Positions 1-8,768 of a DNA stretch of 64,000 bases are shown here, one piece after another. The notes under the pieces are model-generated. The model was not told where the DNA came from. It did no database searches and worked only from the letters and a program-made list of their open reading frames with translations. Origin of the DNA: Saccharopolyspora flava (lineage in GTDB: Bacteria > Actinomycetota > Actinomycetes > Mycobacteriales > Pseudonocardiaceae); contig NZ_FOZX01000005.1 in NCBI RefSeq assembly GCF_900116135.1, forward strand, positions 181,745 to 245,744, written 5' to 3'. How positions within the stretch are numbered: the first letter of the stretch is position 1; the number at the start of each line of letters is the position of its first letter. A program made the translations under genes and the position numbers.

Positions 1-73
1 GAAATTGGCTTCGTTTCGTGCTTCTCTTGCGTTGTGCGATCTGCCAATTTCAGAAGAAATTGTCACTGCCTTT

Positions 74-329
74 CGAAACGTATCCGTAGTGGGTCGCGTC
101 TACCAAAGCTTGGGTCGTCTTGGTCGCGTTCGTTGCGAAACGTACCCGTAGCGGGGCGCGTCTACCAAAGCTTGGGTCGCCTTGGTCGCGTTCCTTTCGA
201 AACGTACCCGTAGTGGGTCGCGTCTACCAAAGCTCGGGTCGCTTTAGTCGCGTTCGTTGCGAAACGTCCCCGTCGTGGGTCGCCTCTACCGAAGCTTGGG
301 TCGCTTTTGTCGCGTCCGTTTCGAAACGT
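74..329. repeat. 62-bp tandem repeat, about four units plus a partial one
   Basis: The marker CGAAACGT recurs at 74, 136, 198, 260 and 322, an exact 62-bp period. Between markers each unit reads roughly CCGTAGTGGGTCGCGTCTAC, then CAAAGCTTGGGTCGC, then TTGGTCGCGTTCG, with scattered substitutions. The array is richer in A+T than the genes and ends 2 bp before the stop codon of the CoA-transferase. Because 62 is not a multiple of 3, any reading frame through it rotates, so it is unlikely to be coding. The unit may belong to a dispersed actinomycete intergenic repeat; that is recollection, not shown here. Confidence 0.85.
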
Positions 330-330
330 T

Positions 331-1797
331 CTAGAGCCACTCCGGGCGGGAGGCGCCTCGGGGGAGGAGGACGTGGTTGTAGTGGCCTGGGGTTGCCGAC
401 ATGCGGACTTGGTCCGTGACGCCCTGGTAGTGGCCGAGGGGTGTGTCTGCGGTGAAGGTTTCGGGGTCGAGGTAGCGGTGTTGTTCGCCGTGGCCGGCGA
501 TTTCGGTGGCGTAGTCGCGGTCGAAGACGCCCAGGCTCAGGATCCACAGGGCTGCGCGGGTCAGGGAGACGTGCACCCGCCAGCTGCCGCCCTCGGTGGC
601 GCGGCGCGTCAGGGCCGCGACGATTCCGGCGGTGAGCAGCCAGGACACGATGTAGTCGTTGACCACCAGGATCGGCGAGAGCCTCGGCGTGGTCCCGTCG
701 CCCTCCAGGTTCATCATCCCGACGAGGCTGCCCGCCGTCTGGTCGAAGCCGACCCGGTCGGCCCACGGCCCGCGCTCGCCGTTGAGCGTCGTCGTCGCGT
801 GCACGATCCCCGGCCGCAGCTGCGCCGCCTCCTCCGGCGACAGCCCGATCGAGGCCAGGTAGCCGGGACGCCGGTTGGCGTAGAACACGTCCGCGCCCGC
901 CAGCAGCTCGGTCACCGCGGACTGGTGCGCGCGCGGATCCACCGTCGCCGAGCGCACCCCGACGTTGGCGCTCATGTAGGCGCCCTCGTGCTCGAACTCG
1001 CCCGGCCGCCACAGGTTCAGCACGTCCGCACCGTGCAGCGCCAGCGCCCGGCCGGTGCCCGCGCCCGCGATGACGTGGCCCATGCCCAGCGCCCGCACGC
1101 CCGACAGCGGCTGGTCGACGCCCGGCGGCAGCGGCTCGGGCTCGGCGTCGCCGATGCGCTCGATCTCCACCAGCGGCATCGCGGCGAAGTGGTCCCGGTA
1201 CTGCGGCTCGGCCAGCATCTCCTCGGCGCTGCGCAGCATCGGCATCACCACACCGGCCTCCGCGCCGGCCTCCTCGAGGTCGCGGCCCTTCCACCGGGCG
1301 ATGGCCGCGGCCACCGACTTCGAGTCCTCCGGCACGTCGAGCAGCCGCTGCGCCCCGGCCTTGATCTTCGGGTACGGGTTGAGCGGCATCACCCACCGCT
1401 CGTCGGCGGTGGGGTAGAAGCGGAAACCCAAGGCCTGGTTGGAATCCCCGGCACCCGGATAGCCGTTGAGCAGCTCCCACCTGCGGTCGTAGAACGGGCA
1501 CAGCCGGTGCGGCGCGACCCGCAGGTCGGTCTCGATGTCCTGCCCCTCGCCTCCGCGATGCCGCCACAACCGCGCGATCGCCGCCGACTTCGCCGCCAGG
1601 GTGATCGCCGCCGCGCCACCGAGCCGCAGCGTGCTGGGCACCACCGGATCCGCGCCCAGGAACCGGACCTCGCCGCCGGTGTCCGACGGGCTCATCCCGA
1701 TCCCGGCCAGCACCTCGGCGAACTCGGCGTGGGCGTCGAAGGCGTCGTCGGTGCGCGGCGCGGCCACGGCCTCGGTGATCCGATCGGTCAATGTCAC
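331..1797 (-). CDS. CaiB/BaiF-family (class III) CoA-transferase
   Basis: A 488-residue protein of the family III CoA-transferases, which move CoA between carboxylic acids. It has the long double-lobed form. Typical pieces are LSGVRALGMGHVIAGAGTGR with HGADVLNLWRP (the family's start-of-domain and Rossmann-like segments), NRRPGYLASIGLSPEEAAQL and GFDQTAGSLVGMM. The start is GTG at 1797 with GGGAG seven bases upstream. It reads in the same direction as the TetR gene at 1832-2452 and is separated from it by 34 bp, so the two are probably co-transcribed. The substrate cannot be told; the adjoining aromatic genes suggest activation of an aromatic or dicarboxylic acid. The stop is flush against the 62-bp repeat array. 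Confidence 0.85.
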   Translation of the reverse strand: MTLTDRITEAVAAPRTDDAFDAHAEFAEVLAGIGMSPSDTGGEVRFLGADPVVPSTLRLGGAAAITLAAKSAAIARLWRHRGGEGQDIETDLRVAPHRLCPFYDRRWELLNGYPGAGDSNQALGFRFYPTADERWVMPLNPYPKIKAGAQRLLDVPEDSKSVAAAIARWKGRDLEEAGAEAGVVMPMLRSAEEMLAEPQYRDHFAAMPLVEIERIGDAEPEPLPPGVDQPLSGVRALGMGHVIAGAGTGRALALHGADVLNLWRPGEFEHEGAYMSANVGVRSATVDPRAHQSAVTELLAGADVFYANRRPGYLASIGLSPEEAAQLRPGIVHATTTLNGERGPWADRVGFDQTAGSLVGMMNLEGDGTTPRLSPILVVNDYIVSWLLTAGIVAALTRRATEGGSWRVHVSLTRAALWILSLGVFDRDYATEIAGHGEQHRYLDPETFTADTPLGHYQGVTDQVRMSATPGHYNHVLLPRGASRPEWL

Positions 1798-1831
1798 GGT
1801 GCGTCTCCCGTCTCGCGGCTGCTGGGTCAGG

Positions 1832-2452
1832 TCAATCCGGGAAGTCCGAGGTGGCCAGGAAGATCTCGGCGCACCACTCGACGATCTCCTCCTCGGAGGC
1901 CGTCAGATCGCCGTCCAGCCACGCGGTCAGCGTCTGCGCCAGCCCGCCGACCAGGAAGCTCGACAGCAGCTCCAGCCGCGCACCGCCCTGCACGCCGTAG
2001 ACCTGGCGGGCCTGGGTCCCCAGCAACCGGGTGAACAGCCGGGTGGACTCGGTGCGCCGGTGCGTCAGCGGGGTGCCCGCCAGGAACGGGGAGAACAGCA
2101 GCCGCCCGCGCCGCGGGTCCTCGGCGATGAGCCGCACGATCGTCGCCAGCCCGGTGCGCACCTTCAGGCGCGGGTCCTCCACGGCGGTCACGGCGTCCAG
2201 GGCGGTGGCGGCGATCTCGTTGACCACGTGGTCGTAGACGGCGGTGGCCAGCTCGTCGCGATCGGTGAAGCTCTCGTAGAAGTACCGGTTGGCCAGCCCG
2301 GCCTGGCGGCACACCCCGCGCACGGTCAGGCTCGGATCGCCGTCGGGGGAGCCGAGCAGCTCCAGCCCGGCTTCGAGGAGCAGGGCGCGGCGCTCGGCCT
2401 GGCGGTCCGAGCCCGTCACGCCGCCGTAGACGCGCAGAGGTGTGGTGGCCAC
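1832..2452 (-). CDS. TetR/AcrR-family transcriptional regulator
   Basis: A 206-residue one-component repressor. The N-terminal helix-turn-helix is visible as TVRGVCRQAGLANRYFYESF followed by DRDELATAVYDHV, and the rest is a helical ligand-binding domain. I take the GTG at 2452 as start because the protein then begins a normal distance before the HTH; an open extension to 2605 has no TetR features and runs into the divergent gene. No strong Shine-Dalgarno is seen, so a leaderless message is possible. It precedes the CoA-transferase in the same direction and diverges from the MpaB-like gene at 2538. By the usual TetR logic it may repress either neighbour. Confidence 0.85.
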   Translation of the reverse strand: MATTPLRVYGGVTGSDRQAERRALLLEAGLELLGSPDGDPSLTVRGVCRQAGLANRYFYESFTDRDELATAVYDHVVNEIAATALDAVTAVEDPRLKVRTGLATIVRLIAEDPRRGRLLFSPFLAGTPLTHRRTESTRLFTRLLGTQARQVYGVQGGARLELLSSFLVGGLAQTLTAWLDGDLTASEEEIVEWCAEIFLATSDFPD

Positions 2453-2537
2453 CCGACCATCTTGACATCTCGTGCGGCTACTCGTCTCATGGATTTGATA
2501 ACGACTGTTCCCAGATCTCGTCCCGGGAGGTCCTGCG

Positions 2538-3344
2538 ATGGCCGGTGGTGCGGACGACTCGGTGCTCGGTGCGGGACTGCTGGCCGGAGCCGCGAACGTG
2601 ATCATGCAGCTCAGCAGGCCCGGCGTCGGTCACGGCGTGGTGGAGAGCCGCGTCGACAGCGGCAACCTGTTCAAGCGCCCGGTCAAGCGCACCCGCACCA
2701 CCATCACCTACCTGGCCGTCGCGCTGCTGGGCAGCGACGAGGAGCGCGCCGCCTTCCGCCGCGCGGTCAACCGGCAGCACGCCCAGGTCCGCTCCACCGA
2801 GCGCAGCCCGGTGTCCTACAACGCCTTCGACCCCGAGCTGCAGCTGTGGGTCGCGGCCTGCCTGTACAAGGGGGTCGAGGACCTGCACCGCCTGATCGGC
2901 GACGTCACCGACCCCGAGGTGCTGGAGGAGCTCTACCGCGACTCGGCCGCGCTGGGCACCACGCTGCAGGTGCGCGAGGACATGTGGCCCGCCGACCGCG
3001 CCGAGTTCGAGCGCTACTGGAACGAGCAGCTCGACCACGTCCACATCGACGACACCGTCCGCGACTTCCTGCACGACGTGGCCGCGCTGAAGTTCCTGCC
3101 GGCCCCGCTCAGCACCGCGTTCGGCGGCTTCAACCTGTTCATGACCACCGGATTCCTGCCGCCGCGCTTCCGCGAGGAGATGCGCCTGCCCTGGACCGAC
3201 CGCGACCAGGCCCGCTTCGACCGCATCATCGCGGCGCTGGCCACGGCCCAGAAGCTGACCCCGAAACCGCTGCGCCGCTTCCCCTTCAACGTCGCCCTCT
3301 GGGACCTGCGAATCCGAATGCGCCGCGGAATGCCTCTGGCTTAG
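2538..3344 (+). CDS. Oxygenase MpaB family protein (DUF2236)
   Basis: A 268-residue member of the DUF2236/MpaB family, which includes the latex-clearing protein Lcp; family members are haem-dependent oxygenases or are presumed to be. Recognisable family features are RTRTTITYLAVALLGSDEER, the RSPVSYNAFDPELQLWVAAC segment and a later PLSTAFGGFNLFMTTGFLPP region. The start is ATG at 2538 with GGGAGG upstream. It is divergent from the TetR gene, with an 85-bp gap that must hold both promoters. No signal peptide is seen, so it is probably cytoplasmic. Its substrate is unknown. Confidence 0.8.
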   Translation: MAGGADDSVLGAGLLAGAANVIMQLSRPGVGHGVVESRVDSGNLFKRPVKRTRTTITYLAVALLGSDEERAAFRRAVNRQHAQVRSTERSPVSYNAFDPELQLWVAACLYKGVEDLHRLIGDVTDPEVLEELYRDSAALGTTLQVREDMWPADRAEFERYWNEQLDHVHIDDTVRDFLHDVAALKFLPAPLSTAFGGFNLFMTTGFLPPRFREEMRLPWTDRDQARFDRIIAALATAQKLTPKPLRRFPFNVALWDLRIRMRRGMPLA

Positions 3345-3370
3345 CGGGTGTCAATCCCTCAGCGGAGAAC

Positions 3371-4144
3371 TTATTTCTCGCTCAGACGGGCGTGCAGGTC
3401 TCGGCTTCCTGCGGCCATGTTCGGCGTGATGCCGAGGTCGGTGAGCATCTCGGTGGCGGCGGTCATCTCGTCGGTGCGGCGCACCGCGTGCCGGTAGGTG
3501 CCGGAGACGATGCGCTCCACAGTGGACTCACCGGCCCTGGTGAGGTCGGCGACGATGTTCTCGCGCAGCAGCTCCTCGAAACCCGCCGCCCGCGCGGCCT
3601 CCAGCGCCTCCACGATCGAGGCGGCCATGCCCTTGAAGTACACGCTGCGCAGCAGCTTCCGCGTCGCCGCCAGGCCGGGTGGCCCGTCGAGCACCTCCAC
3701 CTGAGCGCCGAAAGGGCCCAGCAGCTCGGCGAATCGCGCCGTGCCCGGGCCGCTGACCAGCATCGGCACCCGCAGCCGGGGCTCGGGCACCGGAGCCATG
3801 ATCGCCACGTCGGCGAAGGCGATCCCGCGCCGCTCGGCGATCTCGGCGAGCCGCTGCTTCTTCGCCGGGGACGCCGTGTTGAGGTCCGCCCACACCGCGC
3901 CCTCCGGCAGAGCACCGATCCCGGCCTCCAGCACCTCGACGGCGACGGCCGAGCGGTTCACGCTGAGCACCAGGTCCGCGCCGGTCGCGGCCTCGGCCTC
4001 GCTGCTCGCCGCGACGAGGCCGGGCCCGGCCGGAACCGCCGGGTCGTAGCCGCGCACCTGCGCGCCCGCCGCCGCCAGGTCGGCGCTGAACGCGCCGCCG
4101 GCCTCGCCCAGGCCCAGCACGCCGATCACGGTTCGCTGCGACAT
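3371..4144 (-). CDS. NAD(P)-dependent oxidoreductase, 6PGDH/beta-hydroxyacid family with DUF1932 C-terminus
   Basis: A 257-residue dehydrogenase. The N-terminus carries the Rossmann motif VIGVLGLGEAGGAFSADLA followed by VRGYD, as in 6-phosphogluconate and 3-hydroxyisobutyrate dehydrogenases. The C-terminal segment RKLLRSVYFKGMAASIVEAL is typical of the DUF1932 subgroup and carries the conserved lysine. The start is ATG at 4144, chosen for the GGAGGAG site upstream. It is convergent with the MpaB-like gene (26-bp gap) and divergent from the MHS transporter. It probably oxidises or reduces a hydroxy- or oxo-acid made in the neighbouring aromatic pathway; the substrate is inference. Confidence 0.8.
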   Translation of the reverse strand: MSQRTVIGVLGLGEAGGAFSADLAAAGAQVRGYDPAVPAGPGLVAASSEAEAATGADLVLSVNRSAVAVEVLEAGIGALPEGAVWADLNTASPAKKQRLAEIAERRGIAFADVAIMAPVPEPRLRVPMLVSGPGTARFAELLGPFGAQVEVLDGPPGLAATRKLLRSVYFKGMAASIVEALEAARAAGFEELLRENIVADLTRAGESTVERIVSGTYRHAVRRTDEMTAATEMLTDLGITPNMAAGSRDLHARLSEK

Positions 4145-4217
4145 CCGGTGCTCCTCCGCTCGTCCGGTCCGTCCGCCCCGAACATAACCGCTCGGCCCCC
4201 GGCGCAACGCCCGTCAA

Positions 4218-4230
4218 GCGACGGATGACC
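4218..4230. promoter_or_regulatory. Candidate operator GCGACGGATGACC before the MHS transporter
   Basis: The 13-mer GCGACGGATGACC lies 124 bp upstream of the transporter start at 4354. The same sequence recurs at 7893-7905 and, with one change at its last base, at 7908-7920, both upstream of the alpha/beta hydrolase. The two target genes flank the histidine kinase and NarL-type regulator genes, so a response-regulator site is the simplest reading. No binding evidence is available. Confidence 0.45.
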
Positions 4231-4353
4231 GATTCGCGTCGAGACGTCCGACCCGAGCCCGAGATGTCCGGAACCACTGGGATGGCGGTGGTGGTCCGGC
4301 CACGCAGGCGCTGGACTGCCCTCGGCCCATCCGCATCCGAAGGAGTGCGCACC

Positions 4354-5637
4354 GTGGCAGAAACCGAGACCCGAACCGGCCCGTCCCGACGCACGATCCT
4401 CACCGCGAGCCTCGTCGGCACCTCGATCGAGTGGTACGACTACTACATCTTCGGCACCGCCGCCGCGCTGGTCTTCGGGACGCTGTTCTACCCGCAGTTC
4501 TCGACCGCCGCGGGCACCATCGCCGCGTTCGGCACCTTCGCGATGGGCTTCATCGCCCGCCCGCTCGGCGCCGCGCTGTTCGGTCACTTCGGCGACCGCA
4601 TCGGGCGCAAGTCCATGCTGGTCATCACCCTGGTGATCACCGGTGGCGCGACCTTCTGCATCGGCCTGCTGCCCACCTACGCCGCCATCGGGATCGGCGC
4701 CCCGCTGCTGCTGGTCGGGCTTCGGCTGCTGCAGGGCCTGGCCGTCGGCGGGGAGTGGGGCGGCGCGGTGCTCATCGCCACCGAGCACGCCCGGCCCGCG
4801 CAGCGCGCCTTCTACGGCAGCTTCGCCCAGTTCGGCGTGCCGATCGGCGTGCTCACCTCGAACCTGGCGTTCCTGGCGGTGTCCGGGCTGCCCGACGCGA
4901 GCTTCCTCAGCTGGGGCTGGCGCATCCCGTTCCTGCTGAGCGTCCTGCTCATCCTCGTCGGCGTCCTGGTGCGCGCCCGGCTGGCCGACACCCGCGACTT
5001 CGCGCAGGTCAAGCAGCGAGAAGGCGTGAGCCGGATGCCCTTCGGTGAACTGGTGCGCACCGAGCCCCGCAACCTCGCGCTGGCCTGCCTGGCCTCGATC
5101 GCCCCGCCGGCCACCGGGTACATGGTGATCGTCTACATGCTCAACTACGGCACCCAGGCCGCCGGGTTCGCCCGGCCCACGCTGCTCGCCCTGATCCTGG
5201 CCTCGACGCTGGTGTGGATCGCCGCGATCGTCGTCGCGGGCCTGGCCGCCGACCGCTTCGGCGCCAAGCGGATCTACGTGCTGGGCGCGCTGACCGCCGT
5301 GATCTGGCCGTTCCCGATGTTCGCGCTCGTCGACACCGGGCACTGGGGCGCGGCCGGGCTCGCGTTCTTTGTCGCGGCGATCGTCCAGGGCATCATGGCC
5401 GGAGCCCAGGGCGGGCTGTTCACCGAGCTCTTCGACGCCCGATTCCGCTACAGCGGCATCTCGATCGCCTACCAGATGGGCGGCATGATCGGCGGTGCGC
5501 TGACGCCGATCGTCGCCACCTCGCTCTACGCCGCGACCGGCTCGTCGGCGCCGCTGGCGCTCTACCTCACCGCGCTGTGCGCGATCACCCTGGTCACCGT
5601 CCTCGGGCTGCGCGTGCGCACCGCGCCGACCGGCTGA
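4354..5637 (+). CDS. MFS transporter, metabolite:H+ symporter (MHS) family
   Basis: A 427-residue inner-membrane permease with about 12 hydrophobic segments. The signature LVGTSIEWYDYYIFGTAAAL in helix 1 and the GHFGDRIGRKSMLV loop between helices 2 and 3 are characteristic of the MHS group (ProP, ShiA, KgtP relatives), which import organic acids with protons. The start is GTG at 4354 with GAAGGAG about seven bases upstream; longer starts lack a site. It is divergent from the DUF1932 oxidoreductase and precedes the sensor kinase by 87 bp. Given the aromatic catabolic neighbours it is a good candidate for uptake of an aromatic acid. Confidence 0.88.
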   Translation: MAETETRTGPSRRTILTASLVGTSIEWYDYYIFGTAAALVFGTLFYPQFSTAAGTIAAFGTFAMGFIARPLGAALFGHFGDRIGRKSMLVITLVITGGATFCIGLLPTYAAIGIGAPLLLVGLRLLQGLAVGGEWGGAVLIATEHARPAQRAFYGSFAQFGVPIGVLTSNLAFLAVSGLPDASFLSWGWRIPFLLSVLLILVGVLVRARLADTRDFAQVKQREGVSRMPFGELVRTEPRNLALACLASIAPPATGYMVIVYMLNYGTQAAGFARPTLLALILASTLVWIAAIVVAGLAADRFGAKRIYVLGALTAVIWPFPMFALVDTGHWGAAGLAFFVAAIVQGIMAGAQGGLFTELFDARFRYSGISIAYQMGGMIGGALTPIVATSLYAATGSSAPLALYLTALCAITLVTVLGLRVRTAPTG

Positions 5638-5724
5638 ATCCCCGCTTCCGCCGGGCAAACGGGCGGTTGCCCCGACCCGTTCGGAGGGTCTTGGATTCGA
5701 AGGGGGCGACGGCGAGGAGGCTGG

Positions 5725-7221
5725 ATGCGACCGCTCGTGCGCGAGACCGGCACCGCCGGGTCGCCGTTGCGCGCGCTGGTGGACGTCTTTGCCGACGGGC
5801 TGGCCGTCCTCGACACCGACGGCCGCTTCGACGAGGTCAACGCCGCCGGGCACCGCATCCTCGGCGACGAGGCGCTGCACGGCCGTCGGGCGCCGTTCGA
5901 CACCGGCCGCGCCTGCTCGGACGCGCGCAGGCAGACCGAGTGGCAGGGCGGCGACGGGCGCAGGCTGCACCTGGAGTACCGGACCTCCGCGCTGCCCGAC
6001 GGGCGAACCGCCGTGTGGTTCACCGACATCACCGAGACGCTGCGCGAGCAGAAGCGGCTCTCGGCGATCACCCGCGCCGCCGCCAGCGTCGCCGACTCCG
6101 GTTCGCTGCGCACCACCCTGGAAGCGATGGCGCGCGAGGTGTGGACGACCGGCAACATCGCCGCCGTCCAGATCATGACCATCGAGCACCCCCGCGACGA
6201 GCTGCGGGTGGTCGGCATGGCCGGGTTCGGCGACACCACCGGGTTCACCGACCGGCTCAGCGAGTGCCGCAGGCTCGGCGCCGACGTGCGGTTCATCGAC
6301 GCGCTCGAACAGCGCAGGCCGGTGGTGGTGCCGCACCGCAAACCGGTGATCATGACCGACCCGCGCTGGGCGCCGCTGAAGAAGATCATGGCAGAACCCG
6401 AGTGGGACGGGTTCGTGTCCATGCCGCTGGTGGTGCGCGGCCGGACGCTCGGCGTCCTCAACGCCTACTACGTGCCCGGCGACGACCCCGGGCCGAGCTC
6501 GCTGGCGTTCCTGTCGGCGATGGCCGACCACGCGGCGGTGGCCATCGAGACCGCGTCGCTGCTGGCGCAGACCCGGTCCCGCGCGCAGATGGAGGAGCGC
6601 CGCAAGCTCGCCCGCGACCTGCACGATTCCGTGGTGCAGCAGCTGTTCTCGATGGGCATGCAGGCCCGCGCGCTGCGCTCCCGCCTGCGCGACACCGGCG
6701 GGGAGCTGCGCGACGGGGTGGAGGAGATGGTCGGGCTGGCGCGCACCGCGCTGGCCGACCTGCGCGGCCTCGTCTTCGAGCTGCACCCGCTCGACCTCGC
6801 CGATCGCGGGCTGGTCGACGCGGTGCGCGCGCACGCCGCCGGGGTGGAGGCCCGCACCGGACTCGTCGTCGAGGTGCGCGCACCCGACCCCGAACCCGAC
6901 CTGGGCGTCGACGTCGCCGAGGACCTCTACCGCATCGTCCAGGAGGCCCTGCACAACGTCGTCAAGCACGCCCGCGCCTCCCGCGCCGACATCGAGTTCG
7001 GCCGGGGCCGCGACGGCGGCCTGCGGGTGCGCGTCAGCGACGACGGCGTCGGCGGACCCGCCGCGGCCGGCGGCGCGAACCTCGGCCTGGTGTCGATGCG
7101 CGAACGCGCCGAGCGCTGGCGCGGCGGTCTGTCCGCAGGTGCGGAACCCGGTGGGGGATGGGCGGTCGACGTCGTTCTGCCCGCCCCGCGACCCGACGAG
7201 CAGGACGGAGGGAACCGATGA
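5725..7221 (+). CDS. NarL-type sensor histidine kinase with PAS and GAF domains
   Basis: A 498-residue cytoplasmic kinase. Residues about 10-110 look like a PAS fold (FADGLAVLDTDGRFDEVNAA). Residues about 125-285 form a GAF domain ending in VRGRTLGVLNAYYVP. A HisKA_3 dimerisation helix follows with phospho-acceptor His300 in KLARDLHDSVVQQL, and then a HATPase_c domain with the N box QEALHNVVKHARAS and G boxes VSDDGVGG and GLVSMRERAE. There is no transmembrane segment, so the signal is probably intracellular and the GAF domain may bind a small ligand. It overlaps the response-regulator start by ATGA (7218-7221), indicating translational coupling. Confidence 0.92.
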   Translation: MRPLVRETGTAGSPLRALVDVFADGLAVLDTDGRFDEVNAAGHRILGDEALHGRRAPFDTGRACSDARRQTEWQGGDGRRLHLEYRTSALPDGRTAVWFTDITETLREQKRLSAITRAAASVADSGSLRTTLEAMAREVWTTGNIAAVQIMTIEHPRDELRVVGMAGFGDTTGFTDRLSECRRLGADVRFIDALEQRRPVVVPHRKPVIMTDPRWAPLKKIMAEPEWDGFVSMPLVVRGRTLGVLNAYYVPGDDPGPSSLAFLSAMADHAAVAIETASLLAQTRSRAQMEERRKLARDLHDSVVQQLFSMGMQARALRSRLRDTGGELRDGVEEMVGLARTALADLRGLVFELHPLDLADRGLVDAVRAHAAGVEARTGLVVEVRAPDPEPDLGVDVAEDLYRIVQEALHNVVKHARASRADIEFGRGRDGGLRVRVSDDGVGGPAAAGGANLGLVSMRERAERWRGGLSAGAEPGGGWAVDVVLPAPRPDEQDGGNR

Positions 7222-7886
7222 TCACCACCGACGCGGTGGGAGTGCTGGTGGTCGACGACCACGCGATCGTCCGCCGAGGCCTGCGCGCCTACCTGGACTC
7301 CGAACCCGAGATGGAGATGCTGGGCGAGGCCGCCGACGGCCGGGAAGCGGTGGCGCGCCTCAAGGAGCGGCAGGTCACCGGCGACCGGATGCCCGAGGTC
7401 GTGCTCATGGACCTGCAGATGCCGCGGCTGGACGGGGTCGAGGCCACCCGGCAGATCGCCCGCGCCCACCCGGAGGTGAAGGTGGTGGTGCTGACCAGCT
7501 TCGGCGAGGCCGAGCGCGTCCACGCCGCGCTCACCGCCGGGGCCGCGGGCTACGTCCTCAAGGACGCCGACCCCGACGAGGTCGCCACCGCCATCCGCGC
7601 CGCCGCCACCGGCGAGGTCCACCTCGACTCCGCCGTGGCCCGGCTGCTGGCCCGCCGCATGGCCGCGCCCCGCACCGGGCTGACGTCGCTGACCGGGCGC
7701 GAGCGCGAGATCCTCGTGCTCGTCGCCCAGGGCCTGTGCAACCGGGAGATCGCCGAGCAGCTGGTCATCAGCGAACGCACCGCCCGCACCCACGTCTCCA
7801 ACCTGCTCGGCAAGCTGCAGCTGGCCTCCCGCACCCAGGCCGCCCTGCTGGCCATCCGCGAAGGCCTGGTCGCCGCACCCGGCTGA
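7218..7886 (+). CDS. NarL/FixJ-family response regulator
   Basis: A 222-residue DNA-binding response regulator. The receiver domain has the acidic pair Asp13-Asp14, phospho-acceptor Asp65 (VVLMDLQMP), a conserved TS and Lys115 in GYVLKDA. The C-terminal LuxR-type HTH is complete: LTGREREILVLVAQGLCNRE, then ERTARTHVSNLLGKL. It overlaps the kinase stop by 4 nt and is its cognate partner. Copies of GCGACGGATGAC before the MHS transporter and just after this gene make both flanking transcription units likely targets. Confidence 0.95.
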   Translation: MITTDAVGVLVVDDHAIVRRGLRAYLDSEPEMEMLGEAADGREAVARLKERQVTGDRMPEVVLMDLQMPRLDGVEATRQIARAHPEVKVVVLTSFGEAERVHAALTAGAAGYVLKDADPDEVATAIRAAATGEVHLDSAVARLLARRMAAPRTGLTSLTGREREILVLVAQGLCNREIAEQLVISERTARTHVSNLLGKLQLASRTQAALLAIREGLVAAPG

Positions 7887-7892
7887 CGCCCG

Positions 7893-7920
7893 CGACGGAT
7901 GACCCCGCGACGGATGACGT
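7893..7920. promoter_or_regulatory. Two direct copies of GCGACGGATGAC before the hydrolase
   Basis: Two copies of the 12-mer start at 7893 and 7908, a 15-bp spacing, lying 96-123 bp upstream of the alpha/beta hydrolase start and directly after the response-regulator stop. A third copy is upstream of the MHS transporter at 4218. This arrangement fits a shared operator for a NarL-type regulator. Confidence 0.45.
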
Positions 7921-8015
7921 AGCCGCGAGGCGTCAACGGTCGGATCTGCCGGTGGCGCCGGGTTCGTAGGTTCGGGTGCGGAGATCACCGACGCGGCAGG
8001 GGTGGAACACCGGAC

Positions 8016-8726
8016 ATGGCTGAGACTTTCGTGCTGGTGCACGGGGCGTGGCACGGCGGCTGGTGCTGGGACCGGGTGGCGCCGCTGCTGCGCGAGGCCG
8101 GGCACGAGGTGCACGCGCCGACGCTGACCGGGCTCTCCGAGCGCTCCCACCTGCTCTCGCCGCAGGTCGGGCTCGACACCCACACCGACGACCTCGTCCG
8201 CCACCTCGACGTGCTGGGGCTGCGCGAGGTGGTGCTGGTCGGGCACAGCTACGCGGGCCAGCTCGTCACCGCCGTCACCGACCGCAGGCCCGACGTCATC
8301 GCCCGCCGGGTGTACCTGGACGCCTTCGTCGGCTCCGACGGCGAAGCCGCCGCCGACCTGCTGCCCGAGCAGGTGCGCCACCACTGGGCGTCGTCGGCGG
8401 CCGACGACGGGTTCGGCTGGCTGGTGCCGCCCCGCTCGCTGGCGGTGCTCGGCGTGAGCAGGCCCGAGGACCTCGACTGGCTCACCCCGAAGCTCACCGC
8501 GCACCCCTGGAAGACCTACACCGACCCGCTGCACCTGACCGGCGCCGGATCCGAGGTGCCCGCCGCGTTCGTCGAATGCGTCGACTGGATGCGGGTGTTC
8601 CGCGCCCACGCCGCCCGCGCGCACGCCCGCGGCTGGCCGGTGCACGAGCTCAAGACCGGCCACGAAGCCATGGTCACCGCCCCCGGCGAGCTCGCCGCGA
8701 CCCTGCTCGACCTCGTCGAGAGCTGA
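8016..8726 (+). CDS. Alpha/beta-fold hydrolase (esterase or C-C hydrolase type)
   Basis: A 236-residue single-domain hydrolase. The oxyanion region FVLVHGAWHGGWCWDRV, the nucleophile elbow VVLVGHSYAGQLV and the late histidine in KTGHEAMV give a recognisable Ser-His pair of the salicylate-esterase/hydroxynitrile-lyase-like subfamily. The start is ATG at 8016. It is followed after 42 bp by the muconolactone-isomerase-like gene and then ligA and ligB, so it heads a four-gene aromatic operon. It might hydrolyse an aromatic ester feeding the dioxygenase, or a ring-cleavage product; the sequence does not decide. Confidence 0.85.
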   Translation: MAETFVLVHGAWHGGWCWDRVAPLLREAGHEVHAPTLTGLSERSHLLSPQVGLDTHTDDLVRHLDVLGLREVVLVGHSYAGQLVTAVTDRRPDVIARRVYLDAFVGSDGEAAADLLPEQVRHHWASSAADDGFGWLVPPRSLAVLGVSRPEDLDWLTPKLTAHPWKTYTDPLHLTGAGSEVPAAFVECVDWMRVFRAHAARAHARGWPVHELKTGHEAMVTAPGELAATLLDLVES

Positions 8727-8768
8727 TCTCGCCCCGAGGAGATCCCGCACAGTCCCCAGGAGGTGCTC

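Noticed and set aside
1..51. 9-bp inverted repeat GAAATTGGC/GCCAATTTC at the left edge
   Set aside because: The arms are short, 33 bp apart and cut by the window edge; no transposase or target duplication is visible.
74..329. Tandem array considered as CRISPR or as a coding extension of the CoA-transferase
   Set aside because: Units are contiguous with no spacers, and a 62-bp period shifts the frame each time; the gene has its own stop at 331.
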